DNA from: Macrostomum hystrix
Taxonomy: Eukaryota; Platyhelminthes; Macrostomidae
Direction of reading: 5' to 3'
NCBI GenBank assembly: GCA_950097015.1
Contig: CATNEN010000025.1
Span: forward strand, 6,066,001-6,130,000
Length of the DNA: 64,000 nucleotides
Below the pieces are notes generated by a model, which was not told the DNA's origin, did no database searches, and saw nothing but the letters and a program-made list of their open reading frames with translations. This document shows positions 50,301 to 61,765 of the stretch, one piece after another. A program made the translations under genes and the position numbers. Every line of letters begins with the position of its first letter. Position 1 is the stretch's first letter.

Positions 50301-53300
50301 AGTGCTAAGTTATCTACATGTACGTGTTGCATTATTAAAGTCACACTTCTTATCTAAAGCGGATGGTGTTAATAGTGACAGGTAAAGTTTGAACTCTTGT
50401 TTTCTGAAACTTCTAAAAATTTTACTCTCGAGATTTTTTCTCAAGTAATAGATTTCAAATAAACATGAAGAATTTTTCTCTTTGCAAGTTTTTTAATTCG
50501 CGCCAAAGTTTGTTAGAACTTTTGCGCCGTGATGTTGACTTTACAGATGCAGATGAAAGTTGTCCTCGACGACAAGACAAATTACGATAGCGTATGTGAA
50601 TTCAATATAGACAGAAGTGCAATTGCTAATGATGTAAATAAAATTTACAATTGTCCACTCATGGACAACCAGTATTAGAAGAATGTTGCATTCACGGTCT
50701 GTGGGAAATTCAATACATATACTTTAAACCCAAGATAAGAGCATTGGCTTTTTTTAACCAAAATTAATAATAATTAATAACTGATTACACCTGCCCCAAT
50801 TGGGCCAGATGTGCAGCCGACAGCACAGCCGCAGCCATTGCGCGGCGCATCTGAAGACTGCGTACAGCTGTTCAGTCCATGGACTGGGGGGACCCACACC
50901 CACCTTCAATTATCCCAGCTAATGCTGGTACCCATTCAACAGCTGGGTGACACAAACTGTTTCAGTGGAGTCGGGAATCGAACCCCCGATCTTCAAGTCG
51001 TGAGTCCGACGCCCTAACCACTAGGCTACACCCTCTTTAACCAAGGATTCAGTAAAATTGCATTGGATGAGATGCGAGAGCAATTGTAATTTTAAGTATC
51101 AGGCCCCCCACTGAAAAAAACTTTAACCCAAAATTACTTTCTTGCTTACACACGTCCTTCTATTACTGGTGGTCCAATTTGAGTGCATAGCTAGTGACCT
51201 CAAGAGTGACTCCAAGCATTGTGACAGGATAAATATGACAGAATTGACACTTAGCGTCGGGTGCTTTGGCAGTTGTAAATGCTAGAAATCTGTCATAAAG
51301 GTTTTGTAATAGAAGCCGGCCTAATCGCTGAGAATCGGATACCAAGTGAGGCTGGTTCAGAAGTGCTCTCTCGGCTGCTATCGATAGACGCCGCTTCATC
51401 GCTGAAGTCTTTCAGTGAAGCAAGCGCACCGACATCTGACTGACTGCCGTCGGACAAGTCTGCACTGCACCCAACTGTTGGATCTTTGGGTGCGTTTTTG
51501 ATCCAGAAGTTACAGTCTCAGAGCTACTACAGAGTCCTAGCCGACTAGTTCTGAATCACCAGGTGTAAATTCCACTCACTTCGGCATTTTTTATTGATAA
51601 ATAAGCCCGCAACCCATTGTTTAAGATTACGATGAAAAGGGTTACAGAAAGCAAGCACTTCTATATTTGATGGAATGCTAAGATATAAAACAGGTTTAGT
51701 TCCCGCATCCGCTAGAAATCACTCGCAAACTACCAATATACTACTGCAAGCAGTCTATAATGCAGTGCCAAAAACAAGCAAACAAAAAGTAATTAATTGC
51801 TATTAATTAAGCCATGCAAAACAATGCATTTGAGCTAAAGATATAGGAAAAAATCATATAATACTAATGCTAGGAAACGACTCAGGAAAAAGTAACGTGA
51901 TTCTCGAGTGACTCATCAGGAGGTAATCAACTTTTACTAAACTGCACATCTAGTATTTAAAGAGAAGAGAACTTCGTTAGTAATTTTGGCGCCAGTTTAA
52001 ATACTCATTTTCAGGCTAGAGAAAGCGATAAGAACTCACTTGGATCAGGGAAGTCCATGTCCATCTCTGGCAGCCTGCGAATCATCCGCTGGTGGTACCA
52101 GTCGTTGTAGATCTTGTCCATCGTTTCCATGACAACTCCGTAACTAATATGAATGATTGGGAGTGCAAGTAATTCGTTTTAAGCTTTTATATACGCTTGC
52201 ATATATGCTTGCATAAGGAAGGACAGTGTTAGTTAATCCAGTGACTACTAACTCAGAGGGGCGCAATGCGCTTGATTCGGGGAAAACAGTTGAAAAACGC
52301 TAACAGTACATTTGCGCTAAAAGTACTCGAGAAGTACAAAAGCACAAGTCTGTTTTCTAACAGTAGTAAGACCACGCGAAAATTTCAAATGCCTGCATTT
52401 TATTTTTTCCGTATCTCCTAAAATATTCAACCAATCGCAATGAATATCTCGACGATGTTGACTCTGAAATTCCCAGTGGGAAAAACAGCATGGTCTTCCT
52501 ACTGTTCTACTGTTCATCCATTGTATCATTTTGAAGGGCCTTTTGTGGTATACCAAAAAATGGCGGATTGTTGCATGCATTGAATACGCTTGAGGTCATT
52601 GACTGGCTACAGTGGCATGGCGGTAGTTGCCTCACCACATCAAGTGTTGCCTGGCCCTCAGCTCCGCTCTGGGCAGGTCAACGCCAAACGACACTCGATT
52701 CACCGCGGCAAACAACCGGCCGCTGAAATCCTCCCGCTTCGCCTGCCGATCCTCTTCCAGGCTGAGGATTCTGTCGCGTAGGCTGGACACACTCAGATCC
52801 CACTCGGGCGTTGGCTCAGCCGCGGCACCAGCGGCCGCAGCCTCGACATCCTTGTGCAGCCGTTTCAACAGATTCAGCGTGTCGAGGGTGCAGCTGAGGC
52901 GGGGATTTCTACGAAGGAAGATCTCCTGCTCGGTGATGTAGGCGTCTATGGGAGTCATCGGCCGCTCGGGCGCCTGCAAACGGTTACGACAGGTAGGTGG
53001 TTCAGGGAAACCAATGTTTTAAAGGACCAAGCTACCAAGGACCAAGCCACCAAGGCCCAAGCCACCAAGGCCCAAGCCACCAAGGCCCAAGCCACCAAGG
53101 ACCAAGCCACCAAGGCCCAAGCTACCAAGGCCCAAGCTACCAAGGACCAAGCTATCAAGGACCAAGCCACCAAGGCCCAAGCTACCAAGGCCCAAGCTAC
53201 CAAGGACCAAGCCACCAAGGACCAAGCCACCAAGGCCCAAGCTACCAAGGCCCAAGCTACCAAGGACCAAGCTATCAAGGACCAAGCCACCAAGGACCAA

Positions 53301-56300
53301 GCCACCAAGGAACAAGCAACCAAGGCCCAAGCCACCAAGACCCAAGCCAACCAAAGGACCAAGCTACCAAGGACAAAGCTACCAAGGACCAAGCTATCAA
53401 GGACCAAGCCACCAAGGACCAAGTCACCAAGGCCCAAGCTACCAAGGCCCAAGCTACCAAGGACCAAGCTACCAAGGACCAAGCCACTAAGGAACAAAAA
53501 ATCCATACGATGTTAGCCGTGTGAAACAATGATGCCTGTATGCAGCTCCAGCATTACACACGAACTAGTGAAATATTTTAGCTTTTAATGACAATTTAAA
53601 GGTCGGAGAGTACCCGATGTTGAGAGGGTTAGAAAATAGTCGAGGATTGCTATCCCTAAGACAGGGAAAAGCGAAAAATCACAGTCCTTCGTAAATCCCC
53701 AACGTCTTATATTCCCAAACGTCTTGGAATCCCCAAGGTCTTGGAATCCCCAAGGTCTTGGAATCCCCAAGGTCTTGGAATCCCCAAGGTCTTGGAATCC
53801 CCAAGGTCTTGGAATCCCCAAGGTCTTGGAATCCCCAAGGTCTTGGAATCCCCAAGGTCTTGGAATCCCCAAGGTCTTGGAATCCCCAAGGTCTTGGAAT
53901 CCCCAAGGTCTTGGAATCCCCAAGGTCTTGGAATCCCCAAGGTCTTGGAATCCCCAAGGTCTTGGAATCCCTAACGTCTTGGAATTCCTAAGGTCTTGGA
54001 ACCCCCGACGTTTTATAATCCAGATGTTGAAGCGAAGCCACCAAGGACCAAGCTACCAAGGACCAAGCTATCAAGGACCAAGCCACCAAGGCCCAAGCTA
54101 CCAAGGCCCAAGCTACCAAAGACCAAGCTACCAAGGACCAAGCTACCAAGGCCCAAGCTACCAAGGACCAAGCCACCAAGGCCCAAGCTACCAAGGCCCA
54201 AGCTACCAAGGACCAATTAAGCCACCAAGGCCCAAGCCACCAAGGACCAAGCCACCAAGGACTAAGCCACCAAGGACCAAGCCACCAAGGACTAAGCCAC
54301 CAAGGCCCAAGCCACCAAGGACCAAGCCACCAAGGACCAAGCCACCAAGGCCCAAGCCACCAAGGCCCAAGCTACCAAGTACCAAGCTATCAAGGACCAA
54401 GCCACCAAGGCCCAAGCTACCAAGGCCCAAGCTACCAAGGACCAAGCCACCAAGGACCAAGCCACCAAGGCCCAAGCTACCAAGGCCCAAGCTACCAAGG
54501 ACCAAGCTATCAAGGACCAAGCCACCAAGGCCCAAGCTACCAAGGCCCAAGCTACCAAGGACCAAGCTACCAAGGACCAAGCCACTAAGGAACAAAAAAA
54601 TCCATACGATGTTAGCCCACGGACTACTCAAGTAGATGTTAGCCCACGGACTATCTACTAGTGGTCCTTGTGTTAGCCGTGTGAAACAATGATGCCTGTA
54701 TGCAGCCCCAGCGTTACACACGAACTAGTGAAATATTTTAGTTTTTAATGACAATTTTAAGCACTGTAATCTAGAAAACGTCCTCCAAACTTGCCTGCAT
54801 TCCGTCTAGGATCTCGTCCAATAGCGCGGCGACAATCCTCGCCGCCGTCTGCCGCCGCAGCCGGGCCTCCAGCTCGGTCCGCTTGCCGGCCGTGGCGTCC
54901 TCCTGCACGGCGATGCCCCGCAGGGTGACAACCAGGCGTGCGCCGCCGCACACCACAGGCGTTGTCTCCAGCTGCCATTGCTCTGCAAACAAGCCCGGCT
55001 TGTCCGACTTGAAAATGAAGGGAAAGTGAAGCGACTCGCCAGGTAGGAGGGCGCCGCTGCCTGTGTCGAAGTAGAACCGGCGCGGATTCTCCTGGACTAG
55101 GCCAAAAGGATTCGCTTTTGGTAGCTTCTGCAAGCAAATGGGTTAGTTGCCGTGGCGCTGATGTAGTGTAAGCTGACAGTGTTTATTTAGAAGCCTATCG
55201 TCCTAAAACTCTTTTAACAAACCTTTCACCGCAAGCACCAAGCCAACAAGGACCAAGCCAACAAGGACCAAGCAACTACGGACCAAGCTACCTCGGACCA
55301 ATCCACTAAAGGAACAAGCTAGCAAGGAACAAGCTACCAACGAACAAGCTACCAAGGAACAAGCTACCAAGGAACAAGCTACCAAGGAACAAGCTACCAA
55401 GGAACAAGCTACCAAGGAACAAGCTACCAAGGAACAAGCTACCTCGGACCAATCCACTAAAGGAACAAGCTAGCAAGGAACAAGCTACCAAGGAACAAGC
55501 TACCAAGGAACAAGCTACCTCGGACCAATCCACTAAAGGAACAAGCTAGCAAGGAACAAGCTACCAAGGAACAAGCTACCAAGGAATAAGCTACACCAAG
55601 GACCAATCCACTAAGTAGCAAGTTACTAAGGACCAAGCTACCAAGGACCAAGCTACCAAGCACCAAGTCTTCAAAGATCTTAAAATTCTTTAAACAAACC
55701 TTCCACCGATAAAATAGTACAGTGGACCCGTCATTTTCAATGTTAAGACATTGCGAGGTCGGCTTGCCGGCTGGCGTCTCCAGGATGACGCGGGCCTCGA
55801 TGCCGACGGTGTCCTGGTAGGAGGTCGGGTCACCGAGCCAGCGGGCGGGCTGGCCGCCGAACAGCAGGGATGGTCCGACCACCAGTGTACCGTCGGGCGC
55901 TTGCCTGCGCATGGTCGGAATTAGAATGGGATTGGGAATTAGAAGAGATCGGTTGCCACCGGTGGTTGGAGAGTACCCGATGTTGAGAGGGTTAGAAAAT
56001 AGTCGAGGATTGCTATCCCTAAGACAGGGAAAAGCGAAAAATCACAGTCCTTCGTAAATCCCCAACGTCTTATATTCCCAAACGTCTTGGAATCCCCGAC
56101 GTCTTATATTCCCAAACGTCTTGGAATCCCCGACGTCTTATATTCCCAAACGTCTTGGAATCCCCGACGTCTTATATTCCCAAACGTCTTGGAATCCCCG
56201 ACGTCTTGGAATCCCCAACGTTTTGGAATCCCAAGGTCTTGGAATCCCCAAGGTCTTGGAATCCCTAAGCTCTTGGAATCCCCAAGGTCTTGCAATCCCT

Positions 56301-59300
56301 AAGCTCTTGGAATCCCTAAGGTCTTGGAATCCCCAAGGTCTTGGAATCCCCAAGGTCTTGGAATCCCCAAGGTCTTGGAATCCCCAAGGTCTTGGAATCC
56401 CCAAGGTCTTGGAATCCCCAAGGTCTTGGAATCCCCAAGGTCTTGGAATCCCCAAGGTCTTGGAATCCCCAAGGTCTTGGAATCCCCAAGGTCTTGGAAT
56501 CCCCAAGGTCTTGGAATCCCCAAGGTCTTGGAATCCCCAAGGTCTTGGAATCCCTAAGGTCTTGGAATCCCCAAGGTCTTGGAATCCCTAAGGTCTCGGA
56601 ATCCCCAAGGTCTTGGAATCCCCAAGGTCTTGGAATCCCCAAGGTCTTGGAATCCCCAAGGTCTTGGAATCCCCAAGGTCTTGGAATCCCCAAGGTCTTG
56701 GAATCCCCAAGGTCTTGGAATCCCCAAGGTCTTGGAATCCCCAAGGTCTTGGAATCCCTAAGGTCTTGGAATCCCCAAGGTCTTGGAATCCCTAAGGTCT
56801 TGGAATCCCCAAGGTCTTGGAATCCCTAAGGTCTCGGAATCCCCGACGTTTTATAATCCCGATGTCGAAGCGATCTTTTAATTTGAGTCATTAAATGGGA
56901 ACTTCGGATGATGGCAAAAACTACTATGAGGTGTAATATTTTAGCATTTTCAATGACAAAAGCAGTTACAATAATTAATAAATGTTTTTCTGCTGCTGTC
57001 CAAGTAAATTTTAGCAGCTGAAATACTAACTACAAGCTACCAAATAGCTTTGCAGAACTGACAACAGAGAGAACCGCTGCATAGAATGAGCTGGAGTGTG
57101 CTCAGATAGTGAACTCGGTACTATTAACTGGCTAAACGAAAAACACTTTAATCACAACACTTTGAGCATAGCAGTCAACAGTGCAGATATCGCTCGTAGC
57201 TTACTCACTATCATCCTGCTTCATGCTGGAAAGGGGTTGTAGGGTGCAATGTGGATAGGAAAAAAGAAAAAAATACTGATATTTTTTGGATTGAGCAAGC
57301 AAGTTTACTAAAAAAACTGTGCTTGAAAGAAATGTCTATAGAATTTTCCTCACTGTCGCTGAGTCGACTCACTCTGTCCTTGTGCTCCTCTCTATAACCT
57401 AATTCCCAATCATCCTCTCATCGTTCACCTGTCATCCCTAGACGCAGACTCTGGTCCACGACGCTCTCCGCCGGCAGCCGACGATAACGATGTTGAGGAC
57501 CGGCTAGGCCGGGTTGTCACCGACGGCGTCACAGCGGTGGTCGGCCTGGAACGGACCGTGGCGTGTCCCGCCCCGCCTGCCGCGGCAGATCTGCCAATCA
57601 CCTCCAAGCGGTCAAAGTCCGGCAGGTGCGGATCCAGCTCCTCCATGACCTGCCGCAGCTCGGTTGTGCGCCTCTCATAGAACGGACCTTTCCAAGGATA
57701 GCGACGGGTGGCCGCGCCGCCGCGGGTCGGCGTTGTTGGCACCCAGTAAAGGCCGCGCTCGGATCGAGCCAGGCGGGAGTGGCCAACGTGCTCCATGGGA
57801 GGCGGGTAGCCCTTCTCAGTTTGGGTCAGGGTGGCGCTGTGGGGAAGGTTGACAGATTTAATGAGAAGCATTGTGACAAGCATATAAAAATTTAACCGCC
57901 TTTTTTAAATAAAATCAACGTTTTTTACATGCCATTACTAACAGTAGCAATAGTGAAAAATTTTGTCCGAAAAATAAACATTTTAACTTCATAACTGTTT
58001 AAGTTTGACATACGCTCCAGAATGTGAGAAAACATAATTTAAACACGAATATTCACTAAAATACAACGAGTTTAACCAAAGTAGGCTGGATGCTATGATT
58101 TGAAATCTTACAGCAAACCAGAGGATGAACTCTCTGGCATCTTTAAATTCAAGCGCGCCTTCCTGTATGTTTGATTTAGATTGGATTAAAATGCTGACGT
58201 GAAAGCAATTTTTGACTCTATGATCATCTGAAGCAAGTCTTGCTTCAGGCTTGCTACGACTTTCAGCAATCAGCAAGTCTACTCACTGTATTCCGCTATC
58301 TTCATCGCCGATTCGTCCGGCTTGTTTCCAGAATTCGCTGCCGGCGCGATCTTGAATGAGTTGTTGAATAGACGGGGTGGTTTGTTATAAGTACACGCGG
58401 TGCTTGCATGACTTAGTAGATTGGGATTGGATGCTTCAATAACCACGCGATGCTTGCATGATTTAGTAGATTGGGATTGGATGCTTCAATGACCACGCGA
58501 TGCTTGCGTGATTTAGTAGAATGGGATTGGATGCTTCAATGACCACGCGGTGCTTGTGTGATTACGTAGAATGGGATTGGATGCTTCAATAACCACGCTG
58601 TGCTTGCGTGATTTAGTAGATTGGGATTGGATGCTTCAATAACCACGCGATGCTTGCGTGATTTAGTAGATTGGGATTGGATGTTTTAACAATCACGCGA
58701 TGCTCGCATGATCAAGTGGCTCAGAATAGCCAGTGTGGTTTTTAAGAACTCGAAACTTTTTGCGATCGAGCTAGGATTGATGGTCGTGGTTCGTGACCAT
58801 AAGAACGTTTCAGCCAATAAGAGCAATGGAGCGTGCTGCAGTTTAGTTAAAATTAGGTTTCCTAACAGACATTAAATAACTCCTTTTTATTTTTTTGATA
58901 AGTTATAATCATTAGACCATGAAAGGCACAAACTCACATCCTTTTCCGTAGTCGTAGAACGGTATGGCCCTATCAATTAGATGCTTCTCTTCGTGCAAAG
59001 TTCGCTCCTGCTCACCGGCGTTCATCACTAACTCGTTGGGTGGCCTATGCAGCAGCTCTGGGTGACGATGGTTGCAATAACTGGATTTGCGCTTTAAGAA
59101 CAACTTACAATCACGTACAAAAGTCATATAGGGCATCAAAAGCTTACTGGAAATGTATCCCTGCTGTCGCTTCCTCTCGGCCATCTGCCGCTCCCAGTTG
59201 CGCAGCGCGGCGCTCTCTTCAGCAGCCAAATCTTCCACGGGAAACGGAAATCCTGCCGTTGCCGGCTTTTTTGCGTACTTCACCGACAGCCGGCCGGTTG

Positions 59301-61765
59301 TGTCGCCGCCACCGCCGCCGCGGCCACCACCGCCGCTTCCGGCAAGTTGACGCGGCGTCTTGAAAGCCTCCGGCACTTCCGCCTGGTTGAGCTGGCCTTT
59401 GAGCACAGCCAGTCGATAAAACTCTTCCGGACTGCCGAGGATGCTGTGCGGAATCACTCGTCCCTGCTCGTCGAAGCGCGGCCCCATGTGGGTGGCGGCA
59501 TCGGCGTTCTTCAACGGAGCATCTGGCGGCGCCCGGCGTAACAGGCCGATGCGCTTCAGCGGTGGGCGGCGCTCGGCCTCCGGGATCTCGCGTCGAACAG
59601 CCACCTTCTGGTAGGCGGCTGCGGCGGCGGCAGCATCCGCTTCGGCTCGCTTTGCAATCTGGCGCAATAGGAATCGACAATACTTTTTTCAGTAACTAGG
59701 TAAGACATATCAATACTAGGCCTTCAATTAGATAAAAATTCTGTTGGACAACAGACCCATAGATTCAGTTGGACAACCAACCCATAGATTCAGTTGGACA
59801 ACCGACCCATAGATTCAGTTGGACAACCGACCCATAGATTCAGTTGGACAACCGACCCATAGATTCAGTTGGACAACCGACCCATAGATTCAGTTGGACA
59901 ACCGACCCATAGATTCAGTTGGACAACCGACCCATAGATTCAGTTGGACAATCGACCCATAGATTCAGTTGGACAACCGACCCATAGATTCAGTTGGACA
60001 ACCGACCCATAGATTCAGTTGGACAACCGACCCATAGATTCAGTTGGACAACCGACCCATAGATTCAGTTGGACAACCGACCCATAGATTCAGTTGGACA
60101 ACCGACCCATAGATTTTAAACTACTAGTGTAAGTAGCCGGACAGTTACTCACATTGACCAGATCCTCCTCCTTGATCTGAAGCTTAGCGATCTCCTCATT
60201 AAAGAGTACATTTCGCCGCTGCGTCTCGGACGTAGAGTTCGCGTCCTCCTCTTTGTCAGGCGAAATGCCGTCTCTTTTCTGTTTTTGCTTCTTGTCTGGA
60301 CGAAGCGAGTTTAGTTTGATACATTTAAATTTTATTAAGAGTAGATCAAAATAAGTAAATTTTGTGAGCAAGAGCCAAACTAGCTACTGACAAAAGTGAT
60401 ACAAGTAAGCATGGACGCATATCATTTCAGGAAAAACGAATAATAAAATTCTTCCCCCAATACAAAAGATAAAATGGACAATTTTAAGCTAGCATTTACC
60501 CGTTCAAATTCAACTCAAACAAGTAGTGAAACTTTTAATTTTAGTGATCTCAAACAAAAATTTCTCCTTATGCAGCTAATTTACCATTCCCTATTTCATC
60601 TTCCGACTCTTCGAGGATTCCTGCAACAGTTTCGGTGTTGGAAAAAAACATTCAGTTCCCAAAATCAATTGAAATCAGAGAGAAATGATATTAATCTACC
60701 TGAGTTGAGTGGCAGAGTGGTCTAACGCGTTTGCCTTTCGCACTGAGGTCCCTAAGCTCGATTCCTCTGCGAGGCTACATTTATTTGGGGCGCAGCCGCG
60801 GAGAGAAGGCTTGGGGGCAGGTCGTGCAATTTACGCCCTTCAGGGCCAACCTCCAAGGCACAGTGAGAGTGTATAAAGTGCCTGACGATGAGAAAGTCAG
60901 GGCAGATGTACACCAGTGTGAGTGTGTGCCTGTGTACAGTATCCGCTTGTGCTTGTGTGCCCAGTGACCATGGCCCTCGTGCAAGTAGTATTAATAATAA
61001 TTATAATTCTTTTTATTACTTGCAGGTATTGGACACCCCTTAGGTAGATGACAGCCTCTAACTCACATGTAATTGGCTAACATTCAGGTAGATTAAACAA
61101 TCTACGACTAATTTGACTGGTAGAATTAAGTCATCAGGTGATAGTTCATGTAGGCCATGCTCAGTTTATCAAATATAATATAGTGAGCATTGTCTGCTGA
61201 GAGACACACAGAGAAGCAAAACTAAAAAAATTATTTCATAAAAAGTCAGTGAAAACTCTAGGAAATAAATATGGATATGCATAGCCACACGCGACTGAGG
61301 TAGTGTTCCGGCTGTGAGAATGGATGAAAGAATCGCCGATAAGAAATGAAGTCTGAGTCGCAGCTCAACAATACAATGTCGTTCCGGAAGCGAGCCCGAT
61401 GAGAGTGAAAGTGTCACAGAATAGCAAACAGCAAAAAAGTACATTCAGGATGCAGCAACCGATGAGAGAAGGAAATTTCTCAAATTGTGAAGGAAAATAA
61501 ACTTGTCAAACATTTGTATACCATCGGGAATTTCTGCTTCCTTAGCAACCAGTTTCTCTGGAAGAAAGAACAAAAAAGCTTTTTGGGAAAAAATATTGTA
61601 AACGCGCTCAAATTCATAAAATTTAAATTCATTCTCTAAAACACTATATAACCTCCAATTTACAAAGACAAAGAATCAGAAGCACCGAATTAGTTAAAGA
61701 AATAAAGCAAGCAACTCACTTGGAGCCACAGAAACACGTCTACTGCTGCTACCTTGCTTAGACAT
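47394..61765 (-). CDS. MYCBPAP: MYCBP-associated protein, complete 12-exon gene, 929 aa
   Basis: Binds MYCBP (AMY-1) and, in vertebrates, acts in sperm flagellum formation as an axonemal central-apparatus factor. Exons (minus strand): 61765-61720, 61522-61557, 60153-60295, 58938-59658, 58287-58350, 57429-57836, 55700-55904, 54795-55127, 52636-52973, 52040-52143, 48127-48227 and 47394-47684. They sum to 2790 bases with no phase break, close to the human length of about 947. Recognisable blocks: the RNWERQMAERKRQQ helix and NELVMNAGEQ around residues 240-300; GPSLLFGGQPARW near 480; an Ig/MSP-like strand domain with NIENDGSTVLFYRW and RRFYFDTGSGALLPGE (about 485-620); PIDAYITEQEIFLRRNP near 660; and a C-terminal YCLLGRMAECIADVCE helix. 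Eleven introns, eight with minisatellites or SINEs. The intron after exon 8 needs a GC donor. The start is the ATG of a 15-codon first exon. Confidence 0.93.
47700..48095. repeat. 23-bp minisatellite in the last MYCBPAP intron
   Basis: About 16 copies, the later ones GGATCTCACAGGTCATTGGT followed by TCA (or TGGGTTCA). The first copies near the acceptor side are diverged forms (TCAAGTGTTCAGGGTTGCCA). Confidence 0.93.
48520..50135. repeat. 27-bp minisatellite, about 1.6 kb, in a MYCBPAP intron
   Basis: About 60 copies of TTGATTGGCCCTCACCCAGA followed by CTGCCTT, with GGCC/AGCC/GTCA variants and a variable T-run that shifts frame. A higher-order block of roughly 700 bp (from about 48540, again from about 49210) appears repeated. 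Open frames of 70-147 codons on both strands are artefacts of the 27-bp period. Confidence 0.96.
50795..51038 (-). mobile_element. tRNA-derived SINE, family A, full-length copy
   Basis: Read on the minus strand: A box TAGCCTAGTGGTTAGGGCG, then a B box GGGTTCGATTCC, in tRNA-like spacing. The body follows: GGGTACCAGCATTAGCTGGG, GGTGGGTGTGGGTCC, CAGTCCATGGACTGAACAGC and GATGCGCCGCGCAATGGCTG, ending ATCTGGCCCAATTGGGGCAG. It is the best-preserved of the three copies. Confidence 0.88.
51163..51410 (-). CDS. Possible alternative exon within a MYCBPAP intron
   Basis: A 78-codon frame with a well-mixed amino-acid composition and no repeats (RLLLQNLYDRFLAF; CQFCHIYP with two spaced Cys). Splice-like ACTTCAG precedes it at about 51409, and its entry phase could fit the preceding exon (52040). 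It does not leave in a phase that fits the next exon and ends in a stop, so it could only be an alternative last exon, or a fragment of something else. Confidence 0.25.
53020..53505. repeat. 15-bp minisatellite, array 1, MYCBPAP intron 8
   Basis: About 32 copies of ACCAAGGCCCAAGCT / ACCAAGGACCAAGCC. Open on both strands because the period is five codons. Its right flank (53505-53598) is repeated after the second array at 54595-54760. Confidence 0.95.
53595..54025. repeat. 17-bp minisatellite unit with conserved flanks, copy 1
   Basis: About 17 copies of CCAAGGTCTTGGAATCC, a unit containing the palindrome CCAAGG...TTGG. A left flank of about 110 bases (from GAGAGTACCCGATGTTGAGA) and a right flank (GACGTTTTATAATCCAGATG) are both shared with the copy at 55965-56870. 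Confidence 0.92.
54030..54595. repeat. 15-bp minisatellite, array 2, MYCBPAP intron 8
   Basis: Same unit family as 53020-53505 and followed by the same flank with GTGTGAAACAATGATGCCTG. The two arrays and their flanks are a segmental duplication within the intron, separated by the 17-bp array. Confidence 0.95.
55235..55665. repeat. 15-bp minisatellite in MYCBPAP intron 7
   Basis: About 28 copies of CTACCAAGGAACAAG with repeated larger blocks (CTACCTCGGACCAATCCACT). Related in sequence to the intron 8 arrays (ACCAAGGACCAAGC), so probably of common origin. Confidence 0.93.
55962..56875. repeat. 17-bp minisatellite unit with conserved flanks, copy 2
   Basis: About 45 copies of the CCAAGGTCTTGGAATCC unit in MYCBPAP intron 6. 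A GACGTCTTATATTCCCAAAC variant block repeats near the left end. Left and right flanks are nearly identical to those of the array at 53595-54025, indicating that the whole unit was copied. Confidence 0.94.
58395..58715. repeat. 50-bp minisatellite in MYCBPAP intron 4
   Basis: About six copies of a 50-bp unit beginning ATGCTTCAATAACCACGCGA and containing TTTAGTAGATTGGGATTGG. Confidence 0.93.
59735..60115. repeat. 25-bp minisatellite in MYCBPAP intron 3
   Basis: About 15 nearly identical copies of AGTTGGACAACCGACCCATA followed by GATTC. Its homogeneity suggests recent expansion. Confidence 0.95.
60700..60968 (+). mobile_element. tRNA-derived SINE, family B, full-length copy
   Basis: A tRNA-like head with A box GAGTGGCAGAGTGGTCTAAC and B box AGCTCGATTCC resembles a type II (Leu/Ser) tRNA. 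The body follows: GGCGCAGCCGCGGAGAGAAG, CGTGCAATTTACGCC, GGGCCAACCTCCAAGGCACA and GAGAAAGTCAGG. It lies in MYCBPAP intron 2, antisense to the gene. A truncated relative is at 2085-2330. Confidence 0.85.

Noticed and set aside
53020-54721. Collagen-like or antifreeze-like proteins (GPSYQ, AWSLVAW, LGSLVLG patterns)
   Set aside because: Each is a frame of the 15-bp array inside MYCBPAP intron 8. All six frames are similarly open.
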